Positions 1-6,856 are shown, counted from the first letter of the stretch. The stretch: 7,433 nt of DNA from Candidatus Fermentibacteraceae bacterium (GCA_030596465.1 JAUVJW010000088.1:1-7433), one strand, 5' to 3'. The notes: generated by a model not told the origin, from the letters alone. Numbers and translations are program-made.

Positions 1-2
1 CT

Positions 3-656
3 TTTTCGCCCTGTGATGTAATTGAAGAGTATGTGAGACCTGCCAGATACAGAGAGAACGGGGTTGATGTCGTGAGACCCGCCCTCTCCGATCCGGAGTT
101 GATTCGTTTTGACCGGTGCGGAACCCTTGAGACCTGGAACAGTGACGGTCTGCGCTCTCTCCTCAGGAACATGCCCGATATTCCGGACATGAAGGAGAAG
201 ACCATGAGGTGGCCCGGGCACATAGAGAAAGCCAGGATACTTCGGGAATCAGGTTTCTTCAGCAGTGAACCTGTGGAGATTAGCGGAGTGATGATTTCGC
301 CATTGCAGATGACAGAGAAGATAATGTTTTCCAGTCGGAACTGGAAGCTGGGAGCCGAGGAAGAGGAATTCACCGTGATGCGTGTGGCGGTGGAGGGAGA
401 AGAAAACGATGCTTCTGTTTCTCACACATGGGATCTGTACGATGAATACTGCCCCGAGACAAAAACATCATCCATGGCAAGAACCACAGGATACGCTTGT
501 ACAGCAGCAGTAAACGCAGTTCTTTCGGGGCTGTATACCGAGACGGGTCTCAGCCCCGCAGAATATCTGGGCAGAGACAAAAGGTGTTTTGAATTTATGC
601 TTGAGTATCTCAGGGAGCGGAATATTGTTTACACAAAAAGAACAGAATTGCTCTGA
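3..656 (+). CDS. Saccharopine dehydrogenase / lysine 6-dehydrogenase family oxidoreductase, C-terminal part (5' end outside window)
   Basis: The frame is open from the left edge (position 3) to a TGA at 654-656, giving about 217 residues. A GTG at 33 is possible, but conserved-looking sequence continues upstream of it, so the true start and the NAD(P)-binding Rossmann half are off-window. Seen: a VIEEYVRPARYRENG stretch, then RFDRCGTLETWNSDGLRSL, then MRWPGHIEKARIL and, near the end, TSSMARTTGYACTAAVNAVL. Family knowledge: these match the catalytic/C-terminal domain of saccharopine-dehydrogenase-like enzymes, including lysine 6-dehydrogenases, where the (Y/W)PGH and TSMARTTG blocks are characteristic. 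Such enzymes carry out NAD(P)-dependent oxidation or reductive condensation of amino acids in the cytosol. The exact substrate (lysine, saccharopine, carboxynorspermidine or other) cannot be decided without the N-terminal half. The cyclase gene starts 16 bases downstream on the same strand, which suggests co-transcription. Confidence 0.85.
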   Translation, partial: FSPCDVIEEYVRPARYRENGVDVVRPALSDPELIRFDRCGTLETWNSDGLRSLLRNMPDIPDMKEKTMRWPGHIEKARILRESGFFSSEPVEISGVMISPLQMTEKIMFSSRNWKLGAEEEEFTVMRVAVEGEENDASVSHTWDLYDEYCPETKTSSMARTTGYACTAAVNAVLSGLYTETGLSPAEYLGRDKRCFEFMLEYLRERNIVYTKRTELL

Positions 657-661
657 GCTGC

Positions 662-666
662 GGAGG
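662..666 (+). promoter_or_regulatory. Ribosome binding site of the cyclase gene
   Basis: GGAGG lies six bases before the ATG at 673. The match and spacing are close to ideal and fix the start of the cyclase gene. The site falls in the 16-base gap after the dehydrogenase stop codon, so there is no room for a separate promoter in that gap. Confidence 0.85.
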
Positions 667-672
667 ATCTGA

Positions 673-3600
673 ATGGCTGAAAATTCTGATATACTGGATT
701 TGAATAAAGCGATTAAAACCCTTGAAAGCCAGCGGAGTCTGCTGGGAGATGTTGTAGTGGATATTTCCCTTGCAGCTCTTCGAGAAAAACTGGCTGTTCT
801 TGAGGAGACAGCAGAGACCGGTAGGCAACTCAGAAAGTATGTCACAGTGGTATTCGCCGATGTGTCCGGTTTCACCTCGATCTGCAGAACCAACGACGCT
901 GAGAATGTTACCGGGGCAATCAACACCCTGTGGAAGGCTCTTGATACGGTTATCATCGATTGTGGTGGTACCGTTGACAAGCACATAGGTGATTGCGTCA
1001 TGGCTGTATGGGGGCTTGAAAGTGTTCGGGAAGATGATCCGGCCAGAGCAGTAGAGGCAGCACTTGCCATGCAGAACGCGGCGGACTTTATCAGCAGCGA
1101 GTCGGACGGTCTTGTTCCGCCTTTCCAGATTAGAATCGGAATACACAGCGGTTCAGTATTTATAAGTCCGGTGGGGCTTAAGAATGAGTACACAGTTATA
1201 GGAGACACAGTAAATGTTGCCAGCAGGCTTCAATCGTGCGCCCCCCTCGGTTCAGTAATTGTTTCCCGGAGTACATGGAAGCATATCCGGAATGATTTTG
1301 ACTGGCAGCAGCAATCTCCGATAAAGGTGAAGGGAATTGAAGAAGAGCTGGATACTTATCTGGTTACAGGAGCGATTGCCCGGCAGATCTCCAGATTGAA
1401 TACCTCTGTTCTTGGAGAGAAAACCTCCATGGTGGGTAGAGCAGAGGAACTGGAAATCCTTCTTGGAACAATGAATGAGGTGGTTTCTTCCAGTTCTACG
1501 GGAATGGTAACCATTGTCGGGGAGGCCGGAATTGGTAAGTCAAGACTCCTGCACGAATTCAGGCTGTCGGTGGAGAATGATCTCAAGGAAACAGTTTTCT
1601 TCAATGCCCGGTGTACGCCGGGGATGATTGATATTCCATGTTCCGTATTCAGAGATATAATTCGATACAGCTTCGGGGTAAGGGAAGATGATTCTACACT
1701 GGTGGCTTTTGAAAAGCTGGAAAATGGGATGGGCAATGTGCTGGATATACAGGAGATTCATTTAGCCTGTAATTTTGCGGGGTTTGATATGTCATCTTCC
1801 AGGTTCATACACGACATGGAGGGGGATTCTTCTCTGGCTTCTGCTGGCCGGGCTGCTCTGGTGAGGTATTTTAGAAAGATTGCGTCAACAGGCAGAACCC
1901 TTGTTTATCTTGAGGATCTGCACTGGGCTGATTCCATGTCACTTGAGCTTGTGGAGCAGATAGTAAGAGATATTCCCGCAAGTAAAATGCTTGTTTTGTG
2001 TCTTACAAGACCTCCTCTTCTGGCAAGAATGCCAAATTGGGGCGAAGATATTCCAAATATTTTTCTGCACTTGAAGCCTCTTTCTCCGCATGAGAGCAGA
2101 AATCTGGTTGGGGAGATTCTGCAACGGATGCGGAACCTGCCCGGAGAACTTTCAGAGCTGATAATTTCCAACGCCGATGGTAACCCGTTCTATGTTGAGG
2201 AATTGATAAAGATGCTGGTTGAGGATGGAGTTATTTCACCGGATACCTGGACGGTTGATGTGGAAGCACTTACCGGGGAAAAGGTGCCATCTACACTGAC
2301 AGGGGTTCTTCAGGCGCGACTGGATACACTTCCATCAGGCGAGAAGACTCTTCTGCAAATGGCCTCAGTTATAGGCAGGGTTTTCTGGGACAAGACAGTG
2401 AAGGATTTATACAATACAGAAGAGCCGGTTGAAATTCTGGGAATGCTTTCCTCTGTAGAGCATCACGATCTGGTACACAGAATGAACATATCAGCCTTTT
2501 CCGACGCGGGAGAATACCTTTTCAAGCACGCCATTCTTAGGGATGTGACTTATGAAACCGTTCTCCTCCGGATCAGAAAAAAATACCATCGTCTTGTTGC
2601 GATCTGGCTTGAAAGGAACAGCGGAGACAGAATTGCCGAATTTGCAGGTCTCATTGCTGACCACTACGAGAGAGGAGAAGACTGGGAGAACGCCGCGATC
2701 TGGCTTGTTCGTTCAGGCAGATCCGCTAAGGCTACAAGCGCTTACAAGGAAGCTCTTTCCCGGTTCCGAAGAACACTTGCGATTCCCGGTGAAATGATTG
2801 ACTCTTCCCTGAGGGCCCAGCTTCATCTTGACTGCGGTTCTTGTCTTGAAAAATTGTGTCGTTATCAGGAGGCGGAAGAGGAATTGAACAAGGCTCTTTC
2901 CATGGCGGAGTTGAACAGCCTGTCCGGTGTTTCTGCGGAGTGTTTGCTTGGACAGGCATGGATAGCTATTCTCACAGGCAGACAGAAAGAAGCTGGAGAG
3001 CTTTCTCTCAGGGCTTACGACAAGGCGCAGGTATCAGAGGACTCCGCCATACTTGCCCGCGCGCTTATGCGTATGGCAGACTTTGAAGATGATAAAAGAT
3101 ACGAGAAGATCATTTCCTATTACAGGAAGGCCCATTCGATTTATACGGAACTGCACAGTGAGTCCGGTCTTGCCATAGCTCTGCTGAACATGGGGAATGT
3201 TGCTCTGAACTCTGGTCGTCGGGATCAGGCAGAGAAATACTATCTTGAGAGCCTTGCCTTTTACGAAAATATTGGTAGCAGGTGGGGCATTGCGAACTGC
3301 CTGGGAAACCTTGGATGCGTAAGCTCGGAGAGAAAAGAATATAAAAATGCCTGTGAATATTTCAGAAAGAGTCTTGCCGCGTCGGTAAGTATAGGAGACA
3401 GAGAGGGAGAGGCTATATGTAATGTGAACCTGGGTCAGGCCAGCATCTTCATGGGAATACCGGACAAAGCTCTTGAGTACCTGCGGATTTCACTGAGAGT
3501 ATCAAGTTCCGTGGGGCTGATCCCTCTTGCATTTAACGCTGTGAGGTTGCAGGCTGAAGCATACAATGCCCTGGGTGACAAGAGAAAAGCGGCTCTGCTT

Positions 3601-3771
3601 CTTCTGGTTATGAAGAACGATGAAGCTCTTCCGGAAATGGAAAAGGAAGGGATCGCGAATTTGCTTTCTGTGCTGAAAGGATCAATGCCCCCAGGGCAAT
3701 TCCGGCAGGTCTGTGCGCAGGCGGATTCTCTCGACTTCACATCAATCTGCTCTGATCAGATGTCTGATTGA
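673..3771 (+). CDS. Class III adenylate cyclase fused to AAA-type signalling ATPase and TPR array (soluble-adenylyl-cyclase-like)
   Basis: This 1032-residue protein probably makes cAMP from ATP in the cytosol; no signal peptide or membrane segment is seen. Residues 54-233 are a class III cyclase domain: FADVSGFT supplies the first metal aspartate (D63), DKHIGDCVMA gives the adenine-selecting K103 and second metal aspartate D107, and EYTVIGDTVNVASRL gives T174 plus transition-state N181 and R185. The Lys/Thr pair is the class IIIb type, known in bicarbonate-responsive cyclases. Residues 250-520 are an AAA/STAND-like ATPase with Walker A GEAGIGKS (283-290), Walker B-like LVYLEDLHWAD (410-420, D415) and NADGNPFYVEE (500-510). 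Residues about 650-985 are helical TPR repeats, clearest at 830-945. This order resembles mammalian ADCY10, but there is only one cyclase domain, so an active site would need a homodimer. A short helical segment (about 10-50) precedes the cyclase. All catalytic residues are present, so activity is likely; cAMP over cGMP is inferred from K103. The start is set by GGAGG at 662. Confidence 0.93.
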   Translation: MAENSDILDLNKAIKTLESQRSLLGDVVVDISLAALREKLAVLEETAETGRQLRKYVTVVFADVSGFTSICRTNDAENVTGAINTLWKALDTVIIDCGGTVDKHIGDCVMAVWGLESVREDDPARAVEAALAMQNAADFISSESDGLVPPFQIRIGIHSGSVFISPVGLKNEYTVIGDTVNVASRLQSCAPLGSVIVSRSTWKHIRNDFDWQQQSPIKVKGIEEELDTYLVTGAIARQISRLNTSVLGEKTSMVGRAEELEILLGTMNEVVSSSSTGMVTIVGEAGIGKSRLLHEFRLSVENDLKETVFFNARCTPGMIDIPCSVFRDIIRYSFGVREDDSTLVAFEKLENGMGNVLDIQEIHLACNFAGFDMSSSRFIHDMEGDSSLASAGRAALVRYFRKIASTGRTLVYLEDLHWADSMSLELVEQIVRDIPASKMLVLCLTRPPLLARMPNWGEDIPNIFLHLKPLSPHESRNLVGEILQRMRNLPGELSELIISNADGNPFYVEELIKMLVEDGVISPDTWTVDVEALTGEKVPSTLTGVLQARLDTLPSGEKTLLQMASVIGRVFWDKTVKDLYNTEEPVEILGMLSSVEHHDLVHRMNISAFSDAGEYLFKHAILRDVTYETVLLRIRKKYHRLVAIWLERNSGDRIAEFAGLIADHYERGEDWENAAIWLVRSGRSAKATSAYKEALSRFRRTLAIPGEMIDSSLRAQLHLDCGSCLEKLCRYQEAEEELNKALSMAELNSLSGVSAECLLGQAWIAILTGRQKEAGELSLRAYDKAQVSEDSAILARALMRMADFEDDKRYEKIISYYRKAHSIYTELHSESGLAIALLNMGNVALNSGRRDQAEKYYLESLAFYENIGSRWGIANCLGNLGCVSSERKEYKNACEYFRKSLAASVSIGDREGEAICNVNLGQASIFMGIPDKALEYLRISLRVSSSVGLIPLAFNAVRLQAEAYNALGDKRKAALLLLVMKNDEALPEMEKEGIANLLSVLKGSMPPGQFRQVCAQADSLDFTSICSDQMSD

Positions 3772-4095
3772 TGCAGCCATTTAACCTGAACCGGACAGAT
3801 TTCCGTTGGCTATCTTTTCTGCTGTTGCTGTGAGTCCGGAGTCACCATATACAGTCAGTGTCTCTTCAAATTTGTTCAGTTTGATATTTGTCAGGGAACT
3901 CAGAGAATCGGCAAGAATTTTCATTTCAGGAATAGTTCCGGTAAGCCGGTGCAGATATTCAAGATCGTTATCTATATGTAACAGCGTTTCGTTGTAGTGT
4001 GTCAGGTACTGTGCATTACCCGTGAGCAGATACCCGCGCTGGCCGGATTCCGCGTGAATAATCAAAACTCCGCCTGCTCTCCCGGTTCTGGTGAT
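3772..4095. other. Intergenic stretch between convergent cyclase and kinase genes
   Basis: This gap of 324 bases lies between two stop codons that face each other. Apart from the CHASE3 remnant, it holds an 11-bp inverted repeat pair with one mismatch (ACCTGAACCGG at 3784-3794 and CCGGTTCTGGT at 4082-4092) that brackets the remnant. I find no strong hairpin followed by a T-run in either direction, so transcription termination for both genes is unexplained by sequence alone. Confidence 0.6.
3781..4065 (-). pseudogene. Orphan CHASE3 sensor-domain fragment (probable remnant of a membrane sensor kinase)
   Basis: On the minus strand 94 residues can be read from a TTG at 4065 to TAA at 3783-3781. 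Seen: AESGQRGYLLTG at residues 5-16, followed by a YLTHYNETL block and a long amphipathic helix. Family knowledge: this is the hallmark opening of CHASE3, an extracytoplasmic four-helix sensor domain placed between two membrane helices at the N-terminus of histidine kinases and cyclases. Here about the first two thirds of the domain remain. There is no preceding membrane helix, no second membrane helix, no HAMP and no kinase. The TTG has only a crowded purine-rich site (GGAG two bases before it), so translation is doubtful. The fragment continues the frame of the kinase gene past its TGA (4098-4096) through about ten further codons without another stop. Its TAA ends nine bases from the cyclase stop codon. 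The best reading is a deletion-truncated gene relic; a small expressed protein is possible but less likely. Confidence 0.65.
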
Positions 4096-6675
4096 TCAGT
4101 CAGTGAGAACTTTTTTTACCATGCTTTCCAATTCTGAGAATTTGTAGGGTTTGTGCAGGAATCCAGCAAGAGACTTGTCTTTGAAAAGTCTGGATATATC
4201 CTGCTCATTGTATCCACTGCACAGTATTACTGGTATGTCATCTCTGATGTTGTGAAGCTCAATGTAGGTCTCCTCTCCATTGAGAAAAGGCATAATAAAA
4301 TCAAGTATTACAAGAACAATATCGTCCATATTCTTTCTGAACAGATTCACCGCTACCCGCCCGTCGGGAGCTGTAATAACGGTGAAACCAAGGTGCTCAA
4401 GCATTTGCTTTGCCACAGACAAAATAGCCTCTTCGTCGTCTACGAGGAGAATCGTGCCGGAACCGTGCCAGGGTTTTGCATTTACGGTCTTTTTCCTTTC
4501 AGTGGAGCTGTTCGAAACGGGAAAGAGAATCCTTATTGATGTTCCATTTCCCAGTTGACTTTGTACCTTTACAGTTCCCCGGTGGGCGCGGATTATACCC
4601 AGTACCGCGGCCAGACCAAGGCCCCGCCCGGTGAATTTGGTAGTGTAGAACGGATCGAAAAGATTTTCAATCGTTTTTTTGTTCATTCCGTTACCGTTAT
4701 CGGTCACATCCACATACACATACTTACCCTCGGGGAGTGATTTATCAATGTAAATATTGGACAGGTAATGACAGTCGCAGTCTATTGCTCCGGTGGTTAT
4801 GGAGATTGAGCCACCAGTCTTGTTGATTGCGTCAGAGGCATTTGCAACCAGGTTTAATATTACCTGCCGGATTTGCCGGGCGTCCGCTTCGATCAATGGA
4901 AGGTTTTCAGCCAGGTGATAGCTGATCTGAGCCTTCTTTGTGACTGATAGCCCAAGGATGTGTGTCATTTCGTAAATAGCATTGTTCAGGTCGAATTGTT
5001 CAATGATAAATACGTTCTTGCCGCAGTATGTCATCATTTGTTTTACGAGGTTTGCGGCTCGTCTTGCTGATGTTTCTATCGCCTTTACATTCGAATGCGC
5101 CCGGTTGGCTGTGGGAATTTCCATAATAGCCAAGTCGGCGTTTCCCAGTATTGCCATGAGTATGTTGTTGAAATCGTGAGCAATTCCCCCCGCAAGAATT
5201 TCGAGACTTTCAAGTTTCTGGGACCGTAGAATCTCCTTCTCTAATTCCTGTTTTGCTTTTTCTATTTTTTTGTGTTCAGTAATATCCTCCACAGTTCCTT
5301 CATAATACAGAACATTTTCGGATTTATCGCGGACAGCTCTGTAGTTCTCCCAGGCATGGAGTGATGACCCGTCCCGCCTGAACCAGGTTGACTCCAGGCC
5401 ATGAATCGATTCATCAGTCTTAAAGTGATCCTCGGATACAAGAAGCGGGTGGTGGGAACCGGGTCTGGTCTCATTCAGATTGTGTTGCTTCAGTTCATCA
5501 GAAGAGGAATAACCGAGCATTTTCGTCAGAGTGGAATTAGCCATAAGAATGTCGCCTTCAGGAGATATTCTGTACATGCCTACAAGAGTGTTTTCGAAGA
5601 TGCCCCGATATATTTCCGCTTCCTTCTCTTTTTTTTCCGTTTCGTATCTGATCTGCATCTGAGACATTTTTTCGATGCTGAGATCGCTGAAGATAGTTTC
5701 TCGTTGCCTGTTGTACTTAATGTAGCAGACAAGAGCCTGTTCGAAATCACCCTGAGCTTGATGGAGTTCCGAAAGATACTGATAGCTGTCGGCCATCCAG
5801 GTTTTTGCGCCTATCTCCGTTGCAATTCTCAGACCCTCATTCAGATGAGTAAGCGCTGAATCATAACGCCCGAGTTTTACGCTGATTCGTCCGATGCAGT
5901 TATTGGAATCCGCGATGCCGCGTTTGTCTCCGAGATGAATGTAGATGTCCAGAGCTTTCAGACAGTATACAAGGGCATTGTCAAATTCCTTCTGTATTTC
6001 AAGAAGTGTACCGATGTTTAGAGTCGCGCCTGCGATTCCCTTATCGTCACCGATCTCTTCCTTTATTTTCAGCGACCGGTGGTAGTACTCGAGAGCTTGG
6101 ATGTATTGTTCCTTTGATTCTAAAACAACACCAATATTGTTGTAAGACAATGCGATTCCCAGCCGATCCTCGTTTTTTTCAAAGAGTTTCAATGCTCTTT
6201 TATAGTATTCAAGAGCATCATCAAATTGTCCACGCTCATCGTAGATGATACCTATGTTATTGTAACTTTTGGCAATGCCGGGGTAGTCTCCTGTTTCTTC
6301 TTTTATTTTAAGGGAATCGAAATGAAACTTCAGAGCATCTTCGTAATTTCCCAGAATTTTTTTGATTATTCCGATATTGCTGAGGCAATTGGCTGCACCC
6401 TTTCTGTATTCAATTTCATTGCAGATTTTTAGAGATTTGAAATAGCAGTCAAGTGATTTGTCGAAGTTGCCTCTTACCCAGTTCAGAGTTCCCTGGGTCA
6501 GGCAGCTTTCAGCAATTCCCTGTTTGATATCCAGTCGTTCAGACAGGGCAAGCGCACGATTTACATAGCTCTCGGCACGATCCGGATCAGAGCGCGTGAA
6601 CTCGCATGCCAGTTTGCATAGAAGCTCAACTGTTTCTGCCGCGGTTGCATCTTCATCGGAGCGGGCAGAAAGCAA
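4096..6675 (-). CDS. Soluble hybrid sensor histidine kinase: TPR array - PAS - HisKA - HATPase - receiver
   Basis: Counting from the TTG at 6675 the protein has 859 residues and no membrane helix. Residues about 53-330 form seven consecutive 40-residue TPRs with recurrent GIA.....NIG and YY..SL.I..E.GD patterns. A short coiled linker (330-352) leads to a PAS domain (about 355-465, ending TVEDITEH). The HisKA H-box LAGGIAHDFNN carries the phospho-acceptor H500. The HATPase shows the N-box (N608, N612), DNGNGM (659-664), FDPFYTTK (673-680) and GRGLGLA (683-689). The receiver (741-859) has the acidic pair D746/D747, phospho-acceptor D792 in LDFIMP, S820 and K842 (HKPYKF). All catalytic residues are present, so autophosphorylation at H500 and relay to D792 are expected. 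With no output or HPt domain, an external partner is implied. The start is uncertain: no ATG or GTG is in frame after the in-frame TGA at 6765-6763. An ATT at 6714 has a good ribosome site and would add 13 residues. Transcription is divergent from the membrane-protein gene and convergent with the cyclase. Confidence 0.93.
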   Translation of the reverse strand: MLSARSDEDATAAETVELLCKLACEFTRSDPDRAESYVNRALALSERLDIKQGIAESCLTQGTLNWVRGNFDKSLDCYFKSLKICNEIEYRKGAANCLSNIGIIKKILGNYEDALKFHFDSLKIKEETGDYPGIAKSYNNIGIIYDERGQFDDALEYYKRALKLFEKNEDRLGIALSYNNIGVVLESKEQYIQALEYYHRSLKIKEEIGDDKGIAGATLNIGTLLEIQKEFDNALVYCLKALDIYIHLGDKRGIADSNNCIGRISVKLGRYDSALTHLNEGLRIATEIGAKTWMADSYQYLSELHQAQGDFEQALVCYIKYNRQRETIFSDLSIEKMSQMQIRYETEKKEKEAEIYRGIFENTLVGMYRISPEGDILMANSTLTKMLGYSSSDELKQHNLNETRPGSHHPLLVSEDHFKTDESIHGLESTWFRRDGSSLHAWENYRAVRDKSENVLYYEGTVEDITEHKKIEKAKQELEKEILRSQKLESLEILAGGIAHDFNNILMAILGNADLAIMEIPTANRAHSNVKAIETSARRAANLVKQMMTYCGKNVFIIEQFDLNNAIYEMTHILGLSVTKKAQISYHLAENLPLIEADARQIRQVILNLVANASDAINKTGGSISITTGAIDCDCHYLSNIYIDKSLPEGKYVYVDVTDNGNGMNKKTIENLFDPFYTTKFTGRGLGLAAVLGIIRAHRGTVKVQSQLGNGTSIRILFPVSNSSTERKKTVNAKPWHGSGTILLVDDEEAILSVAKQMLEHLGFTVITAPDGRVAVNLFRKNMDDIVLVILDFIMPFLNGEETYIELHNIRDDIPVILCSGYNEQDISRLFKDKSLAGFLHKPYKFSELESMVKKVLTD
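5680..6519 (-). repeat. Seven-unit TPR array within the kinase
   Basis: The translated region repeats every 40 residues (120 bases), with repeats beginning near residues 53, 93, 133, 173, 213, 253 and 293. Each has the TPR pattern of a small residue, an aromatic, and an A-L-x-x-[YF] helix turn. The middle units are the most alike (for example SYNNIG twice and SLKIKEE twice). The DNA itself is diverged, so this is an old protein-level repeat rather than a recent tandem duplication. TPR arrays of this type usually bind peptides or partner proteins and are the likely input module of the kinase. Confidence 0.85.
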
Positions 6676-6724
6676 TTCGAGTTTTTTCTGCAGTTTTTTT
6701 ATGACATTCTCAATACTACTGGAA

Positions 6725-6731
6725 CTCCTTT
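6725..6731 (-). promoter_or_regulatory. Candidate ribosome binding site of the kinase, placed for an ATT start at 6714-6712
   Basis: Read on the minus strand, AAAGGAG ends ten bases before an in-frame ATT. It is 49 bases before the TTG at 6675, too far to serve that codon, and no other purine-rich site sits close to the TTG. Starting at ATT gives a natural amphipathic N-terminus (ENVIKKLQKKLELL) that leads smoothly into the helical TPR region. The same site could also serve an out-of-frame TTG/ATG, but that frame stops at once (TCA TAA). Confidence 0.5.
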
Positions 6732-6777
6732 CTTCGTTTCCGATGAGGGAACGCCAAACCTCTCACTATCTGAAACA

Positions 6778-6806
6778 ATAATACAAGTATAGCCGATCTC
6801 TGTCAA
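6778..6806 (-). promoter_or_regulatory. Sigma-70-type promoter of the histidine kinase gene
   Basis: On the minus strand TTGACA (6806-6801, a perfect -35) is followed after exactly 17 bases by TATTAT (6783-6778, five of six matches to the -10 consensus). Transcription would begin near 6771, leaving a leader of roughly 55 bases to the ATT at 6714 or 95 bases to the TTG at 6675. This is the best promoter in the window. It also places the transcription start just upstream of the in-frame TGA at 6765-6763, so the kinase reading frame must begin inside 6762-6675. Confidence 0.75.
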
Positions 6807-6814
6807 AGTGACAG
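6800..6814. promoter_or_regulatory. Operator-like inverted repeat overlapping the kinase -35 box
   Basis: CTGTCA-AAG-TGACAG is a perfect six-base inverted repeat with a three-base centre, and it contains the whole -35 hexamer of the kinase promoter. Perfect dyads of this size on a -35 box are typical binding sites for dimeric repressors. The cognate regulator is not identifiable here. A TGACAGG half-site recurs at 6884-6890. Confidence 0.45.
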
Positions 6815-6827
6815 GCGATTTTGGAAC

Positions 6828-6856
6828 TTGGCTGCCGGTTGAATGTGGACTATGTT
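6828..6856 (+). promoter_or_regulatory. Weak candidate promoter for the rightward membrane-protein gene
   Basis: TTGGCT (6828-6833) and TATGTT (6851-6856) are separated by 17 bases, each matching four of six consensus positions. The predicted start near 6863 would give a leader of about 70 bases. The match is modest and could arise by chance; the support is its location in the divergent gap and its correct orientation. Confidence 0.3.

Noticed and set aside
468..1208. Long minus-strand open frame (246 residues) across the end of the dehydrogenase and start of the cyclase
   Set aside because: It lies opposite clearly conserved catalytic motifs of the cyclase, is rich in Ser/Thr/Arg as antisense frames are, and has no recognisable domain.
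3740..3773. Eight-base inverted repeat CATCAATC / GATTGATG around the cyclase stop codon
   Set aside because: The stem is A/T-rich, the loop is 18 bases and no T-run follows. It may be a weak structure but does not support a terminator.
4085..4117. Possible plus-strand terminator: GTTCT (4085-4089) pairing with AGAAC (4106-4110), then seven T
   Set aside because: The stem is only five pairs, mostly A/T, with a 16-base loop, and lies partly in the kinase coding end. It is too weak to call.
4111..4117. A7 run near the 3' end of the kinase as a programmed frameshift site that would link it to the CHASE3 fragment
   Set aside because: The CHASE3 fragment is in the zero frame of the kinase. Both the -1 and +1 frames meet stop codons soon after the run, so slippage would not produce a fusion.
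5401..5859. Plus-strand open frame of 152 residues inside the kinase gene
   Set aside because: It is antisense to the PAS and TPR coding region with intact motifs on the other strand; a shadow frame.
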